A DNA stretch of 64,000 nt from Schistosoma haematobium (taxonomy: Eukaryota > Platyhelminthes > Trematoda > Strigeidida > Schistosomatidae). This document shows, in pieces, positions 25,201 to 39,112 of this stretch (position 1 is the first letter of the stretch; each line of letters starts with the position of its first letter). A program made the translations under genes and the position numbers. The notes under the pieces were generated by a model. It searched no databases. It was not told where the DNA came from and was given only the letters and a program-made list of their open reading frames with translations. Location: positions 12,778,152 through 12,842,151 of the forward strand of contig NC_067197.1 in NCBI RefSeq assembly GCF_000699445.3, given 5' to 3'.

Positions 25201-27625
25201 AAACACCACACAAGTACTTACTCATCATTTTCTAACGTCAGTACGGTGGCAATTAAGCATAACATGTACAATTAGTCGATTCAAATGAAAAGAGAATTTT
25301 ATGGCATTTATCAGATATAAACGTCTGGTGAAAAAGATCAATATTATGTTTCCTAGGATTATTTCAAACTGCTCAAGTAGATTCAACCTTGATATAGACA
25401 TTCAACTTATAAACTACTCTGTTGGTTAAACAGTTGCGCTCTCAAACAAATAAAGAAAACTATTTAAATAGTTGATATAATCCAAAAGTACTTCAAAAAG
25501 ATGAGAGTTTTTCTGTTTAAACGTATCGTTTACGAAACTCATTGCTAAGTTAAGTAAATCATCTTATCAAATACAGTCTTGTTCACTATAATTTGAGTGA
25601 CACATTCCGCATGGGTACTTGAGATGTTACTCAGCTGTTTAGAGTGATATTCATACTACCAAACTAGTATTTAATAATCGGGTGCTCTACTTCTACAACT
25701 GTTTAATAGGATTTACAATAACTTGAAACACGTTACAGTTTATTGAGGAAAATATTTAAGTATCACATTAGCAACGAAACACTAAAAAATCAAAAGTGAA
25801 ACGGCGTGTACTACGAAAATAAAGTCCATTCACAGATAGTAGAATAACTAAAATCTTAGAAAGATATAGAATCACGTACGACTAAAATTGTGTGCAGATG
25901 AAAACAATTATCAGAAGTCAATTACTAATTTAGTTTTATAGTAAAACCTACTTGGTTGGTTTAATGGAAACATTGTTATTATTACCATTATTATCATTAT
26001 CATTATTTGAAGTATGTTCTCGTTAAGACGTGACAACAGCTAGACGGTTATTAAAAATAAGAAGTGAAATGAACAATTATTTCATTCGAGTTTCAAAGCA
26101 CCCCTTGAGTGTTCCACCTTAATCTCCTATAATTAACCCATCTTAATATCATTGATGCACAAAGCTGAGGAGTTCTTAGAACTAAGGATTGAAAATCTCT
26201 TCAATATCCTTCTCATTAAATAATATGAATTCGTGATAACCTATACATAAAACATGAAATTTACTGATGTATTTCAAAACACATTTATTGTTAAAGTAAC
26301 ACTCTCCATAAATTTTATTTGCAGTAATAGTGGCATCCTGATGTTATAAGTTTACAACAGATAAATGTATATTAAAAAAAGACTGTACCAAACATTGAGA
26401 AAAATTATCATTCCCACTAATTAGTTATATCAAAACTCTATACATTTTATGAATGGAAATGGTGGACTTGACATAGGTATCGATTAGTTGACACCGTCAC
26501 ACTTTACATGTACATGAGGAGTAGGGAAAGCGATCTATTAAACTGTCTAAGGAGATATCAACAATAATAACTTAATAAATCTGAAAATTAATAAGCCATG
26601 CGGGAATGAAATGAATAATAAACACTTATAAAACTGCAAACATCATAGCAAGCATTGTAATGGTGCGTTAACTATTTTATTTACTGGCAATTCATAAACA
26701 ATATGTATATATATACATTGAATATATGTTTATTAGTTTATTTCTATAAATAATTTCCAAAATATATACAAATATACTTATAAATGATCAATCAATAAGG
26801 TGTTGGTTACTTTCCAAGGTCATTCGTTTTGTTAAGGCTATCAACTTTTGATCAGTAACAAATATAAAGATTTTAATTCATAAACACTATTAATTAATAT
26901 ATGCCACCGTAAAAGCATGTGGTCAGTAAAAGTAATCATGATAACATAAAATAATTTCATCATTTAGAAACTTTATGGTCTAGTTGTACAATAAGTAAAT
27001 CACCAGTGAATTGACTACATACAACACTTATAGCAATTTCGAAGTAACAACAACCACACTAACGATATTTCAAACCAGGATATGACAACTTAGTCTTCTA
27101 TTTAATTCCTGAAACACAAATCGTACTAGGGAAGATATATCAGGTTAAAGTACCATTTGAGTTAATTCAGTTAAACATCGATTAAATTTGATGATTACCA
27201 GATACAAAAATGATCAAACTAAAAAACTGTCACATGAATGCAAAATCACGCTGAATGTGAATTTATGTAACTAAATTTTATATTAAACATCAGTCAATTG
27301 AACAAAATATAATAATGGACTAATTGATACAAATAAATATTATGCTGAAAGTAGAAACTACACTGAATCATTATAAAAATCAAGTGAATGAAAAGCACAT
27401 TTGAAAAATCAATGCATAATTATTCACTTCGTTACTTCCTGGTAAATTGTATTCGAGGATTGAACATCGTCAACAATCAAGCACAGTTTATTTTCCTATC
27501 ACTAAAGATTATTATTATATATATAATGTATATTCATATTCCTCTTATTACAAGCTTTATTTTGACATATAGACTAGTATTATACAATTTGCTATTCTTA
27601 AGTTATACCCAGTTTATTATTTAAA
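25201..27625. other. Intron 4 stretch without recognised elements
   Basis: AT-rich. A short (ATT)n-like run at 25978-26008 is the only local structure. No exon-like frame with splice sites was found. Confidence 0.45.
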
Positions 27626-27629
27626 TCTC

Positions 27630-28165
27630 TTGCAATCAAAGCCACTTTTTCGGCCGAGAGTGGGGCGAGTCCGCTCTCCCTCTCGAAATAACCTCACATG
27701 GTCACGCATATACAGCCATTGATAGGGAAGTCCTACTAAATGCCTTCTCGCGGCGGGTGTGTGATTTACAAAATTGAAAGGACAAAAGACGAATTTCCGG
27801 CGCTTTGACCAGGTTGGTGGACATGAAGAGTCCACCTAAGGGAGTTGAAAAACCCTGATTCCAAAACAACGGTGCACATGGGCTCCAGGATCCTGAAGTA
27901 ACAAATGGTACATGAACCTATTGTTGGTCACCGGCTACCATGGGACTGCATCACCTTACGTTACTCCACTGCTTTGTGGATCAGACCTTTAGGTCGAAGG
28001 CTCCGGGTGTGGCTCCCTGAGGAAACTACCTGTTTCAGTTTGGGCACCCGAACAGCATCACAGCCCTCACACAGATTGAATGATTTATGTGGCGCATATC
28101 TGTTTGGTGCCTCCTTGTACCAATGTTTATGTGTTTATATAAATAAAAAATGATCTGATCTGGTT
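27630..28165 (+). mobile_element. GC-rich dispersed repeat, probable retroelement UTR pair
   Basis: A sharp island of roughly 50% GC in AT-rich DNA, running from TCTTGCAATCAAAGCCACTT to TGTTTATATAAATAAAAAAT. The right half (GGCACCCGAACAGC ... GTGCCTCCTTGTACC) ends in an AATAAA-bearing A-rich tail, as expected of a reverse-transcribed insertion. The two short ORFs (27617-27835 minus, 27905-28153 plus) show no domain. I read it as fused UTR sequence of a non-LTR element with the coding part deleted, or as a non-autonomous derivative. Confidence 0.5.
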
Positions 28166-28224
28166 GGCTGGTATATAAACCAAGTATGTCTGAAATAAAT
28201 GATTCATATATTTGGAACTAGTAT

Positions 28225-28460
28225 TGATGTTTTGGACTCAACAGACAGGGCTAGACGGGAAAAACGACCAATTATGACGCTAGGCTGCTCATACCGGTCA
28301 ATACGTCATTGGTTTGGCACAGTGCTAAGATTGTATAAGTCGTATTCTGATTGGTGAGCAAGTCACGTGATATTTAACCGTCCGAAAGTCACAACATTGA
28401 TACTTTTTCCTTTTACAGCTTCAAAAATATCTGTAAACTCGAGCCCTGTATTAATTAATT
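28225..28460. repeat. Possible dispersed repeat
   Basis: Moderate-GC stretch with GATTGGTGAGCAAGTCACGTG. A weakly similar CACATGTCGCGTTTCTGATTGGATG, in a different order, occurs near 63965-63990 in this window. The assignment rests on composition. Confidence 0.25.
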
Positions 28461-29689
28461 TAACTGTTAACAAATGGCAGCTTTAAAAAAAAGTCGAAGG
28501 GCTTTTTCTTACTTCACTGCTTCCCTCAAAAAAACATGTTTTGGATAACGAACGTTCAAGATAAGACTGTGGACAATCGCATTCGATCAAAATGAATGAT
28601 ATAATGATAAAGTTTGTTTTAAACAACACCAAGTCAACAACACGTATTATTGTTTAGCACTTTTTAACACAAACGATATTTATGTTCTTGTGTCCGTCAT
28701 AAAATAGCTGAAGACCTAAGCGGAATCACATTTACAACTAATTATGGTAGAGGAATTAAACTTCTTCGATATTTACTTTTAAATGTTAATAGATTTTTCT
28801 TACCACTTCTATATCTCTATTCATTTTAACTAAACTAATATACTTTAAAATATCTACCGCATATTAAACACTAAATAACACCAAAAATTTTACAGTAAAT
28901 AACTAAATTGTAACAGATTCCGACTACTTCAACGTCCAAGTTTCTTCTACTTTATTTATATATTGATAGATCGGTCATTTATACTTATTCAGTCTCAAAT
29001 TTCATGTGTATCATAACAAATTAAATGGAAACTAGTATTAATGTAATTATATAAAACAATGAAAATTGAATTAATATTCATATTATGGAAAAACATTTAT
29101 CAGTACTAGTAGTAACAGAGAAACAAGATATAAAACTAATATCATTACTTGTTTGTAAACACGCGTATTCATACACATAAATGAGACGGAATACAATTTT
29201 ACTGTCTACATTATCATAAGCAACCAGAAACATATACGGTACAGTTCATTTATGAACAGTACAAACATTCTTATTTATTTATTTATTTATTGATCTAAAT
29301 ACCTATCTACATACCATGTCACGATAAATACTACTAGTACACAGAGCGTGTACTGTTGTTCATAATTACGATTATAATAAGAAATAATGATCGATTTATT
29401 ATTCATAATTAATAACAACAATAATATAAAATAGACAACGTTTTGATATATATATGTATATTTCGATTAATACAATTTAGAAAGAAAGTTAAGCCATAAA
29501 AGGGAATTGAAGAAAACATACATCTTCAGCTTCTCCCAAATAAATATGGTGTAGGTAACAATATACTGTGCAGTGATGTATGGTTTCTTTAGATACACTA
29601 CAATATAACATGATAACTTTAGGTTTAGATATGTATGCACTATGATTATTAAGCCCATAAATTAAACGATTGTGTTAAGTGGTTGAAGG

Positions 29690-29960
29690 TAGTCTTTAGA
29701 AAACCATGAACGAAGGTTTCGTTCTTATTTTCACTCGGCAACAAGACGTACCTGTAATTTTGAGGAAATTGATGTTCCATACGTGAGCCGAATCTGTGCC
29801 ATTAAGCCTCATAGTCTCAGACGTTACAACTGACCAGTGGTCACATTGCAACTTGATCAATAGAAATCAATCAGTACTAAATGACTAGACGAGCATGATA
29901 CTGTCCACTATTCAGCAACTAATCAATGGTATAGAACAGTGCTCCTAACTACCTACTGCG
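29690..29960 (+). repeat. Dispersed repeat, copy A of a pair
   Basis: The part at 29838-29935 (GGTCACATTGCAACTTGATC ... TCAGTACTAA) aligns in the same orientation with 33078-33175, at perhaps 65-70% identity by eye. Old, diverged copies of an unknown element. Confidence 0.4.
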
Positions 29961-30599
29961 CATTCAACATCCCTAAGTAGATTTGGAATGAATGTTTGTA
30001 GTAAAGTTAATTTTTTGAGAGAATTATGGAATTATATGGTTCTCAAATAAGTAAAACTTCAGATATTTGGGCGAAGATGACAATGATTGGTTGTTTGCTT
30101 AGTCAGATTTGTAGATAGTCTGGCACGTACTAGGTGAGTTAAGAATATCCAAGGGTATCCAGTGTAGGTATTTGTCTAAGGCAAATTAGCCTTCCATTTG
30201 TGTAGACGAGGAAATCCGGCCATTATAACAACTTCATATCAATGAGCACCCAAAATGTTTAGGCAGTTGACTAAAAATGTTAAAACCGCTATTGCCGCTA
30301 CGCTGGCAGCCGATGGTTTTTATTTTTATTTTCAACAAATCGTAAGTAAAGTCGAGTATGTGCACTACTGAGGAACCTTATATTTAAGTGAATCACCTGT
30401 CCAGCCGTCTCCGGTTCTCAACTACTAGATAACAAAGGCTAATCTGTAAATGTGAACCGTGTGCCACAGTTATTTAGTTCTATTTTGAAACTCATCCACA
30501 GTAAGCAGTCATAAACCCAGATGAGATTGAAAATAGAAAATTCAGACTCCGTTAGAGGATCGATCGTTCAAGTCAATGAAGATTGAATCCAATGTTTGA

Positions 30600-30840
30600 C
30601 TCATCCGGCTTTAGTCTTTATGTCATATGTTGCAATCTAACTCATACTATGTTAGGTTTGAAGCTTCATGAGTTCACTTAATCTGTGAACGAGAACAAGA
30701 CTCGGTGACCAAAGACCAGTAATCTAGCTATTAATGCGTTCCAGCCCCGCTATCTAGAAGGAGAACTCCAAGCTTGGCATGGAAAATATATTCTGCAAAC
30801 AGCCAGAAAACGAGCGAGCCCACAAACACAATTTAAACAT
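30600..30840 (+). repeat. Possible retroelement terminal sequence
   Basis: Local GC rise containing CCCCGCTATCTAGAAGGAGA and CCAGAAAACGAGCGAGCCCA, ending in a TATATA run. It looks like part of a dispersed element; no second copy in the window. Confidence 0.25.
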
Positions 30841-31589
30841 ATATATACAAATATATATAATCGATATTGTCATGGAAGATTTTTAAACATTAATCAATGA
30901 GTTCATCAATTGACTGCTATTTAATCAGTTAATCGATATGATAAAATTACAAATATGAATTTTGGGGATATATCGTCCCCAACATACTACTAATGCATAT
31001 GTGCTCAGTGCAGCTTATCAGCTTATCATGATCTTTTTATACTTAAAAAAGTTTATTCAATCTACATTCATCACTTCGCTTATGAACTCAAATCAAAAGG
31101 TTATATTCATTTTTCTGACTGATTTAATGGAGCGAAAAGTATAACATTTGCAGAATAAGATCAACTTATAACTAATACCAACTAGTATGGTACATGTGTG
31201 ATTTCCTCTTCTTGTTCCATATATTTTCTTCTGTATCGTTTCGAACTGAACCTCACTGATTAAGCTATGTAGAACTTTGTTCATAAATAATATAACCAAT
31301 TATAACATTAGGCTGCTAGCAGTTGATGAAATTTATGGAAATACAAATGAATTCATATTATTATGCAAGTTTTATTCTTCCAGCTTAGTTTGAATTAATC
31401 AAGGAATCAGGATGTATAAGATTTTGAAGCATGATCATCAGTGATAAATGTGAATCATTCATATTTCAAATGAATAATCCTTTTTTAGAAAATAATCTAA
31501 TATCTTTAAATATGATGCAACTTCAAGTTATTACATAATGTGTCGTATACAAGAAGTTGTATAAAACTTGATATGCGTTCTAGGTACTT

Positions 31590-31830
31590 TCATAACCTTA
31601 ATTTGTATACATCTGTAATGGTTTTTGTATTCTATCCACTGGTGTTTAAGATAACAACTGATCAGTCTCTTTTTGGTACAAGTGAATTCTGTGTGGATTG
31701 TCTCGAAATTGTCATCAAGTCACAAACATTATAAACAGAAAAGGAAGATGTCTTAAACAGGACGAAACGAGCGTCCTGGATTCCACTACTACACATTACC
31801 CACCCCTGCTTATAATGCTTGATTTGTAGA
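31590..31830 (+). repeat. Composite repeat with partial hammerhead end
   Basis: Shares the module of 11056-11188 (GGTGTTTAAGATAACAACTG ... GATTGTCTCGAAATTGTC) followed by AGGACGAAACGAGCGTCCTG and GATTCCACTACT. The CTGANGA half of the hammerhead is missing, so it is a 3' half-ribozyme relic. Confidence 0.6.
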
Positions 31831-33077
31831 TTATCTTTTCATAAATGCAATTCGATGAAAAAAGGAATATAATGATTAAAATTGAATAAAGTCACATAAC
31901 CTGAAATATATTGAACAATATGCGCGACTATGTTTTAAAGCGATTATACTTGTGTTATAAAAAAAGAAAAACAAACTTGCAATGCACGAAAAAATGCAAT
32001 TTAAACGTGATTTAAGCAAAAATATGATAAACTGATATAGGATCAAATGCTTTTACAATGCGTTACAATTTTGAAAAATCTGTTATTTATGTATATACCT
32101 ATGTATAATCTACAATTAGCACGTTTTTTTTATAAACACTTTGCATTGCTAGTAGTATAAAAGAGATTTATAAACTCATTTATACTCACTGTTGGTTTAA
32201 GTCAAGGTTTATTAATGATTATGAATATTTCAGTCTGTCCAAAGTATTTCAGTAATTTGATATTTTCGCAAGATTCTCTTAAGATTTCTATGGCTCTTCA
32301 AACTATAAGAGCATTAAATAATTTGACAATAATAATACTCACTTCATTTAATACGGTCAAATTAAAAAAATTATCACAATAAAATGTGTGAAACTACAGT
32401 AAAATTCTCTTTCTGTAAGCATCTTGATGTTGAATACTCAAATAATATTTATTAAATGATTTTTAACTCGTGATTAGTTTCCATTTATATTCATTCTCAA
32501 ATGTATACAATCGGTTTTGATCTCTGAATCTCATAGTAATAGCCTATCATATCTATAAAAGAATAGAAATTGTGCGGGTAATGATTTACGCACATTAATG
32601 GCGGTACTTTCTGAACTTTTCAGTAGGTTGTGAATATTTCTATGAAAGTGTACGAGTATAACACTTAAAAAGATAAAATTAGTTCATTAAAACAAATGTA
32701 GATAGAAAAGCTAGTGGCAATAGATGTATATTTTTAAAAAATGATGATTTATGAATTTGAGCGAGTTGCCGTGTCGTTGAAGCGGAAAAGTTCACATCAC
32801 TTTGAATTTGTTAACTTGTTATGTGAAGGAGATCCTATAAATATCTGTCTAATAGAAGGTTAGTCTCAGATTGAATAACCCAGTACTAATGCCTCAGATT
32901 GTGGAAACGAGTGACTATATTTCAAATCAACTATGGACTATTAACTCACACAAGAAAACAAGTATGCGCTATCACTGAATGACAACTAACATGATAACTA
33001 CGTTCAGAGATTCTTATTGAATGTTTGCAACAACCTAACACTAAAACATAGTGTATGCAATATAGAGTCACTTAGAC

Positions 33078-33175
33078 TAGTAGCCACATTACAAATTGAT
33101 CTATAGAATTCGAATAGTACTAAGAATAACACGAACACGATATTGGCATCAACTCAATGATCAATCAATATAAAC
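33078..33175 (+). repeat. Dispersed repeat, copy B of a pair
   Basis: Aligns with 29838-29935 in the same orientation: CACATTACAAATTGATCTAT ... AATAGTACTAAG. Confidence 0.4.
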
Positions 33176-33794
33176 AAAAATTGTTAAAATTAGGTATAAA
33201 AAAAGGCAAACATGTTGCTTTTGGAAATACAAGGATCAGAATTGAATTGATGAATTGCCAAAAGCTCGCTATTGTGGACTGATTTTCAATCCAACTATCC
33301 ATTTGACCTAGTTTATTTGAATTAGCAGATAATTTAATTGTTACATTTATAAATATGAGATATATATTAAAATAAATTCGCTACATGTATACTAAAATAT
33401 TATTTTATTGACAAGTTCAAGCTCAAATTGTAACAGTGTTTGAACACTTAATCGATTATGAGACTTCATCGATTCCGGATAGAGAATCTGTCATTTCTTT
33501 AAAAACATTGATGTGATTCGATATAAATAAGATGAACAAGTGTGAAACCCATTTTACATAACAGATATACAGCTTTACCAATTGATAAATGAAGTAAGTA
33601 ATAGATAGGCATCGTAACAATTATGTAAACGAAACAGAAAAACACGTTCCACCCTGCCTATTTAAATCGATCACATATAGACATATATGAGAACACTATG
33701 CACTAGATGGTAATTTGCATTTTGTAGTTAGATAATCTAACTATTTCGTCTTGAAGATAAGAAAAAAAACAAAAGAGAAATATCAGAATGGGTA

Positions 33795-33920
33795 TTTGTG
33801 GAGATTGTAGTCACTTTAATAGTTGAATTCACGAGTTGATCAAACTAGACTACAACTGAAAACTTGGAATCACTGGACGTCTGTTTTGTCCTAGTTCAAT
33901 TTTCATGATACCAAGCTACA
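33795..33920 (-). repeat. Hammerhead-related SINE remnant
   Basis: On the minus strand ACTAGGACAAAACAGACGTC, then CAGTGATTCCAAGTTTTCAG, parallels TTAGGACGAAACGGCCGTC, CAGTGTTTCCAGATTTTCAG at 44753-44790. The core GAAAC has become AAAAC and the upstream CTGATGA is absent. A decayed member of the same second family. Confidence 0.5.
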
Positions 33921-36900
33921 TTAATAAATATAACAAATTTATGTCAATAAATGAAGGATTTTAGTATGACGTGATAGTGAATGCAATATAAAATGGTTTT
34001 GGAGTGAACTTTAGCTATAGCCTCGATGACTCTTAACTCACTCCCAACTAATGAGAAGATAGAAATTTTCAGTGTGTTCTTGAGAATAAGTCATTGAGGA
34101 TGTAAGCTGTACAGCTATTGATTTGACGGTACACATGGGCTTTGAAAATAAGAAATGGTAATTTATTAGAAAGCTTGATTTGACTAATCAAACACTTTTA
34201 AAAATCAATTTTCAAAACTGTTTATCTATGGAGTATTTTACCAGAAAAAATTTATATTTACTCATTTTTTAAATGTAGTTATATGATTTTTGTAAATCAA
34301 GGTCAATCCTGATATTTCGATAGTTACGTGACCACTGACGGTATATAAATATTGTGTTGAGAAAAATGTTTGTAACGTCTATTTAGAAATGATAGTGCTT
34401 ACTTTTACTACACATGAGATATTCAAAGATAATTTACATGGAAAAACTGTCCTCTATGCAGTAAATCAGACATGATAAACGTAAGTTGTGGTATAAATGT
34501 GTTACAATTCAAGTTATTACAGTTTATGTCAGTTTAACAAGAGAGAATAAATTAACTGGGTTGAAGGCAAACAACTCAAGATTATACTACTATCAACGAC
34601 AGAAAGGAGCAAAATATTGCGGGACATGGTTTACAATGAATGATTAAGAACAAGATAGAAAAATGTCTAAAATACTACTACTCAAGTTCTAGAAAAAGAT
34701 CAAGCATGAAAACATTTGTTCAAATAAAATTGATTCTATTAGCTACTTCTGACTTCCAAAATACTCTCATGCCAGTTGACACAACGCATTATGTGTGATC
34801 ACGAGATATCTGATATAACCATAATTTATTGTTAGAAGTTTTATATGTTATTGTTCAAAACTAAACAATCACAGTATCGTAGATTTACTCGTTCTTAATA
34901 TTCCTGAATCTCATTGCCCATTTTTTACTTGATTATCTTGACCTTTTTTTCAGTTGTCGTTTTTCACAACTATCTTAGTAAAAAAATCAGGATTTTCCGT
35001 TTTCATTTGTCTAATGTTTTTTATCACTGTGCTGATATGAATTCAATCAATAAAAACATTAAGTTCTATTTTGTTTATTTCTCTCTGCCTATCCGTCTAT
35101 CTTTCTATTTATATTGACTTAAGGAAAACTTATAAATCGGTTTTATCTATCTGTTCGAAGAAATCATCCAATCTACTTTTTTAAAAAACACAACCAGGGT
35201 AAAGAAATGAACATACAATCTTGTTATTCACTATTAATTTCCTGCTGTAAATATTGTATACTTTTTAGTACAGAGTTATTTTTCAGGATTTTGTAGAAAG
35301 AAAAACATAAATTCAGTTATGCTTCATTTATTATTATTTTTTAATCAAAATAATAACAGGAATACAGAAAATTCCAGACTAGTAAAATCGGTTTACAATT
35401 CTAATACAATTATGTGTCTATCGTCCTAAAATTTGAATGAACTACATATCCTATGTGTATAACAAACTATGATGGAATAAAAATTACAACTTAGTTTCAA
35501 CTTTTACTTATGGTTACAGTGTAATTTGTAAAACCAATCGTTACATAATCTAATATTTAATGGAAGGAAAAAAATACAGAGAATCTATTGAATATCTAAC
35601 CCCCAGACTGGATGTCGACAATTGAATGATGAATCATGAAAAAAAATTAAATAAAAACGTTTAAGAAAATAGCAGTTGAAATAAAAAGGGTTTTTTTTAA
35701 AAAAGTAACTAATTCTTAACGTTAAAATATACAGAGAGAAAAAAATCAATGAAAAAATTCAGACAAAGAAACTGACAAACATTTAACAACAACAATAGAC
35801 AATCAAAGCAATTGTAACAGGAACGATAGTCTGTTGACCAGAAAATAAAAGTTAATTGATAAAAAAGGGTTAGGAGGAATGATACACACACATACACATG
35901 CACATTTGTATATGACGTTATTAGTGGAAGTAAAACGAAGTGATTATGTTGATGTTACCCGTTGGTCACCGGTCTTCTGGTTTATTTATGTAAGCATGAT
36001 ATTCCAGTCCTCCTTCTAGATAAAAAAATACTGGCTTTTAACTAACGCATCCTATGTGGTATATTTCATTTCAAAAATTAAGAGTCATGATGTTTTGGCT
36101 ACCCTATCTTCTTGAAGTATTGATGTTATTATTACATTGGTTACAAAATGCATGTCTGTGCATAAACGACCAATGTATATTACAACATTTACTCAGATAA
36201 TAATCCTGTATTCTAAAATGTCATCTATGATCATTCATTTTGGCTCGATCATATGCTTTAAAATATTAAATCACTTTTCTCACAAAAATTATGAAAACAG
36301 TAGATAGAATATCGTACACACAAAGGTCATCTGCAATTGGCTGATCAATAAGTGGTGACTAATGTCGTGTATGCCAAGTATTTCTTGTTCCTGATCGACT
36401 ACCTTTAAGCATCACATTACATTTCAATATAGTTTGAGCGATTTCGGGTCTTTCAAACCTTTACCTTAAGTTGCTGTCAGGACTTGGAATGCTTTCAAAC
36501 ACTGACCTCACTTTCTGAACGTTCTAATTTCTTGATTATACAAATGAAATAAGATCGAATTTCAAACACACACATACGAATACTAGAATGTGATGTATAT
36601 AATTTTAAAATATAGGGCTTTTAGTAAATCAGAATGATATGGCAGTAGGAACAGTTAGTGAAATTATTTAAAACCCCGACCAATGAACCGAATTATATAC
36701 GTACACAAGTCAACCAGTATATTTTCGCAATAAGAGGACAACTATACAACTGTGCACGAATAGAATGCAAACTCTGTAGCTTTGTCACTCTTAAACATAT
36801 AATTAACACCCTAACAAAAACAGCAAAGATAATTACAAGTTATTTGTTTATTTTTGAAAAAAACACCCTACAAATTTGGTACAAAACTACTAATGTTGTA

Positions 36901-38980
36901 AAACAAGTTTGTATTTCTCCGATAATATGCCATTTCTGTTTATCGTGTTTATGGGTTATTAACAAATTCAAAGGAAGGAATCGGTTAGTCATCAGAATAT
37001 ACATATCAATCCATAAACTAACACGAATAGATGTTGTAAACGAAGTCAGTAAACGAAGAAAATGATAAAAGAGAAACTTCCACCTGCCAATAGAGTCATT
37101 TGGTTGAAATGGTTTAGACAGTGAATAATGACGCAGGTTTAAACTCCGATTCATTAAAGTCAAATTATCATTCATTGTAATTAAATAATTTTGACTTAAA
37201 AACAGTGGAAGAGTCAATCAGCGAGCAATGTATTTTCAAGAATATCGTTGCTAGCGTTAACTTCATAAGTCATACCTTTTTCAATAAGAAAGGTGAACTC
37301 ACTTAGCGATCGTAATTATACAGAGGGTGAAATAGCGGACAAGACGATCTAGTTAATAAACATTTAGGTGTTGGATAAATCCGTTTTCTTTGTACTTTGT
37401 AAAAGCAGATGAAATGTAGGAAAATCGACTAAAATCATTTATTTACTCATTCACGTTTCTCGCTAGCATTGAATTTTAGACATAAACTTGTTCCTAGAGT
37501 ACATGATATAACGTTTACGTATGTTTCTCATTATTTGTGAACCTAAAGAATAGATGCTATGGCCATATTTCTTACAAAAGAATCGGAAACAAACTACATT
37601 ACACCAGACTATTGTAGTTTAAGTTAACCAGTAATTCATCCATTACCACATACATTGAATATTAAATCATTCTCTACATAAAATGGTTGGTTGATAATTA
37701 ATTGATATCCTACCATAGCAACGTCTTCCCTAGATATCTATTTACTCTACTAATTGCTCTACGTCTAGAAATGATAAGGCACTTTCCAGAATAATAAAGA
37801 ACTTTTTATGAGAAATCAGTATCTACACTAGGTTACCAATAAAACACAGATGACAGACAAACTAACTTAAGAAAATAGTGTGATACGAAAGAAATTGCAG
37901 ATTAAAAAGACTAAAGGCGTGAAATAAAAACAGAGACAGGTATGACAAAATTCAGAGAACACGTAAACACTATTCTTTTCTTTTGCTAACCAATATCTAG
38001 CACATGTTAGATAAACTGGTAAATATGTATTGTTGTATACTAATTTTTATTATAATATACTTGAATATCCGAAACACTAATGTGTATAACTGTAGCAAGC
38101 ATAGTGAAAAAAAATGAGCGAGCAGAAGATATGGATTTCGACTTGAAGTACAAACACATCGAGTAAGGAGTACAGATCCCTATTATCACTTCTCGGCGGC
38201 ATTAATCGACCATCTTTATCAGTTAATGGCTTCAAGTATCCACAATCGAAAGAAAACACAGGAAAAGTACAATAAATAAAATCATGACAACAGATACTAC
38301 AGTTGAATACACTCATATAGAAATGATAGCTACTGGCTGTTTTGTGACTGTCAACTTCCTTCTTAATTAATGATTTATTCTCTAAAAACCCACCCACAGT
38401 TATCCAAATGTGATTTCTTTCTCTGCACAAAAATGGATATTCCAATTCACAAAAGTACCTAGTTACTTGTTAAGTGGCTCTATTTTCTGATATTTATGTG
38501 ACCAGGACTAAGTAATCAACTGTATAAGCAATGAAATGTCAAACTGACCAGATAATTATCGACTTCAAGTCTTCATGTTATGTTATTGACCAAGTTTTAT
38601 AAAAAAACTCAGATTCTAATAAAGTATACTAAAATTTTGAGCAAAAGAGCTCGAGTTAAAGGTTCTCAATGAGTACTTGCGGTGCATAACGAGGCTTGGT
38701 GAAACAAAAATAAACGTTGATTTTATAATACAGTGTATGGAAAGCAATCGATACACAAAATTATACTATAAATCTTTACACCGTTCTAAAGTTCAACCGG
38801 ATAAAAAATCGGAGTCATATCTGTCTGTACTAGGTTCGAGTCTCAATGTAAACATAAAATATACCATATAAAAAACACAGCTTATGAGTTCCATATTAGA
38901 AACAAACAACTTGGATTCTACGAACAGCCACAATTCAAAGTTCTTGCAATATCCAACAGTTGTGCACCTGTGCTTAAAAC
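33921..38980. other. Intron 4 stretch, no convincing gene
   Basis: Long AT-rich DNA. Open frames at 36658-37065 (plus) and 36840-37217 (minus) overlap each other, lack splice sites and have no recognisable motif. A moderate-GC patch at 36310-36520 may be an old repeat. A box-B-like AGGTTCGAGTCTCAATGTAA at 38831-38850 suggests a Sm-alpha relic ending next to the microsatellite. Confidence 0.4.
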
Positions 38981-38990
38981 TAATGTACTT

Positions 38991-39028
38991 GATAATAATA
39001 ATAATAATAACAATAATAATAATAATAT

Positions 39029-39112
<84 letters not shown>
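38991..39112. repeat. Compound trinucleotide microsatellite (ATA)n-(GTA)n
   Basis: About 38 bp of (ATA/TAA) with one C interruption, switching to about 27 units of GTA without interruption. Frames through it give poly-Val, poly-Ile/Leu or poly-Thr tracts on both strands; these are not genes. Confidence 0.95.

Noticed and set aside
27617..28153. Short frames in the GC-rich island
   Set aside because: Stops are simply rarer in GC-rich DNA; no protein motif and clear repeat character.
36658..37217. Two overlapping open frames of 125-135 codons on opposite strands
   Set aside because: No splice sites, domain or biased composition; AT-rich chance frames.
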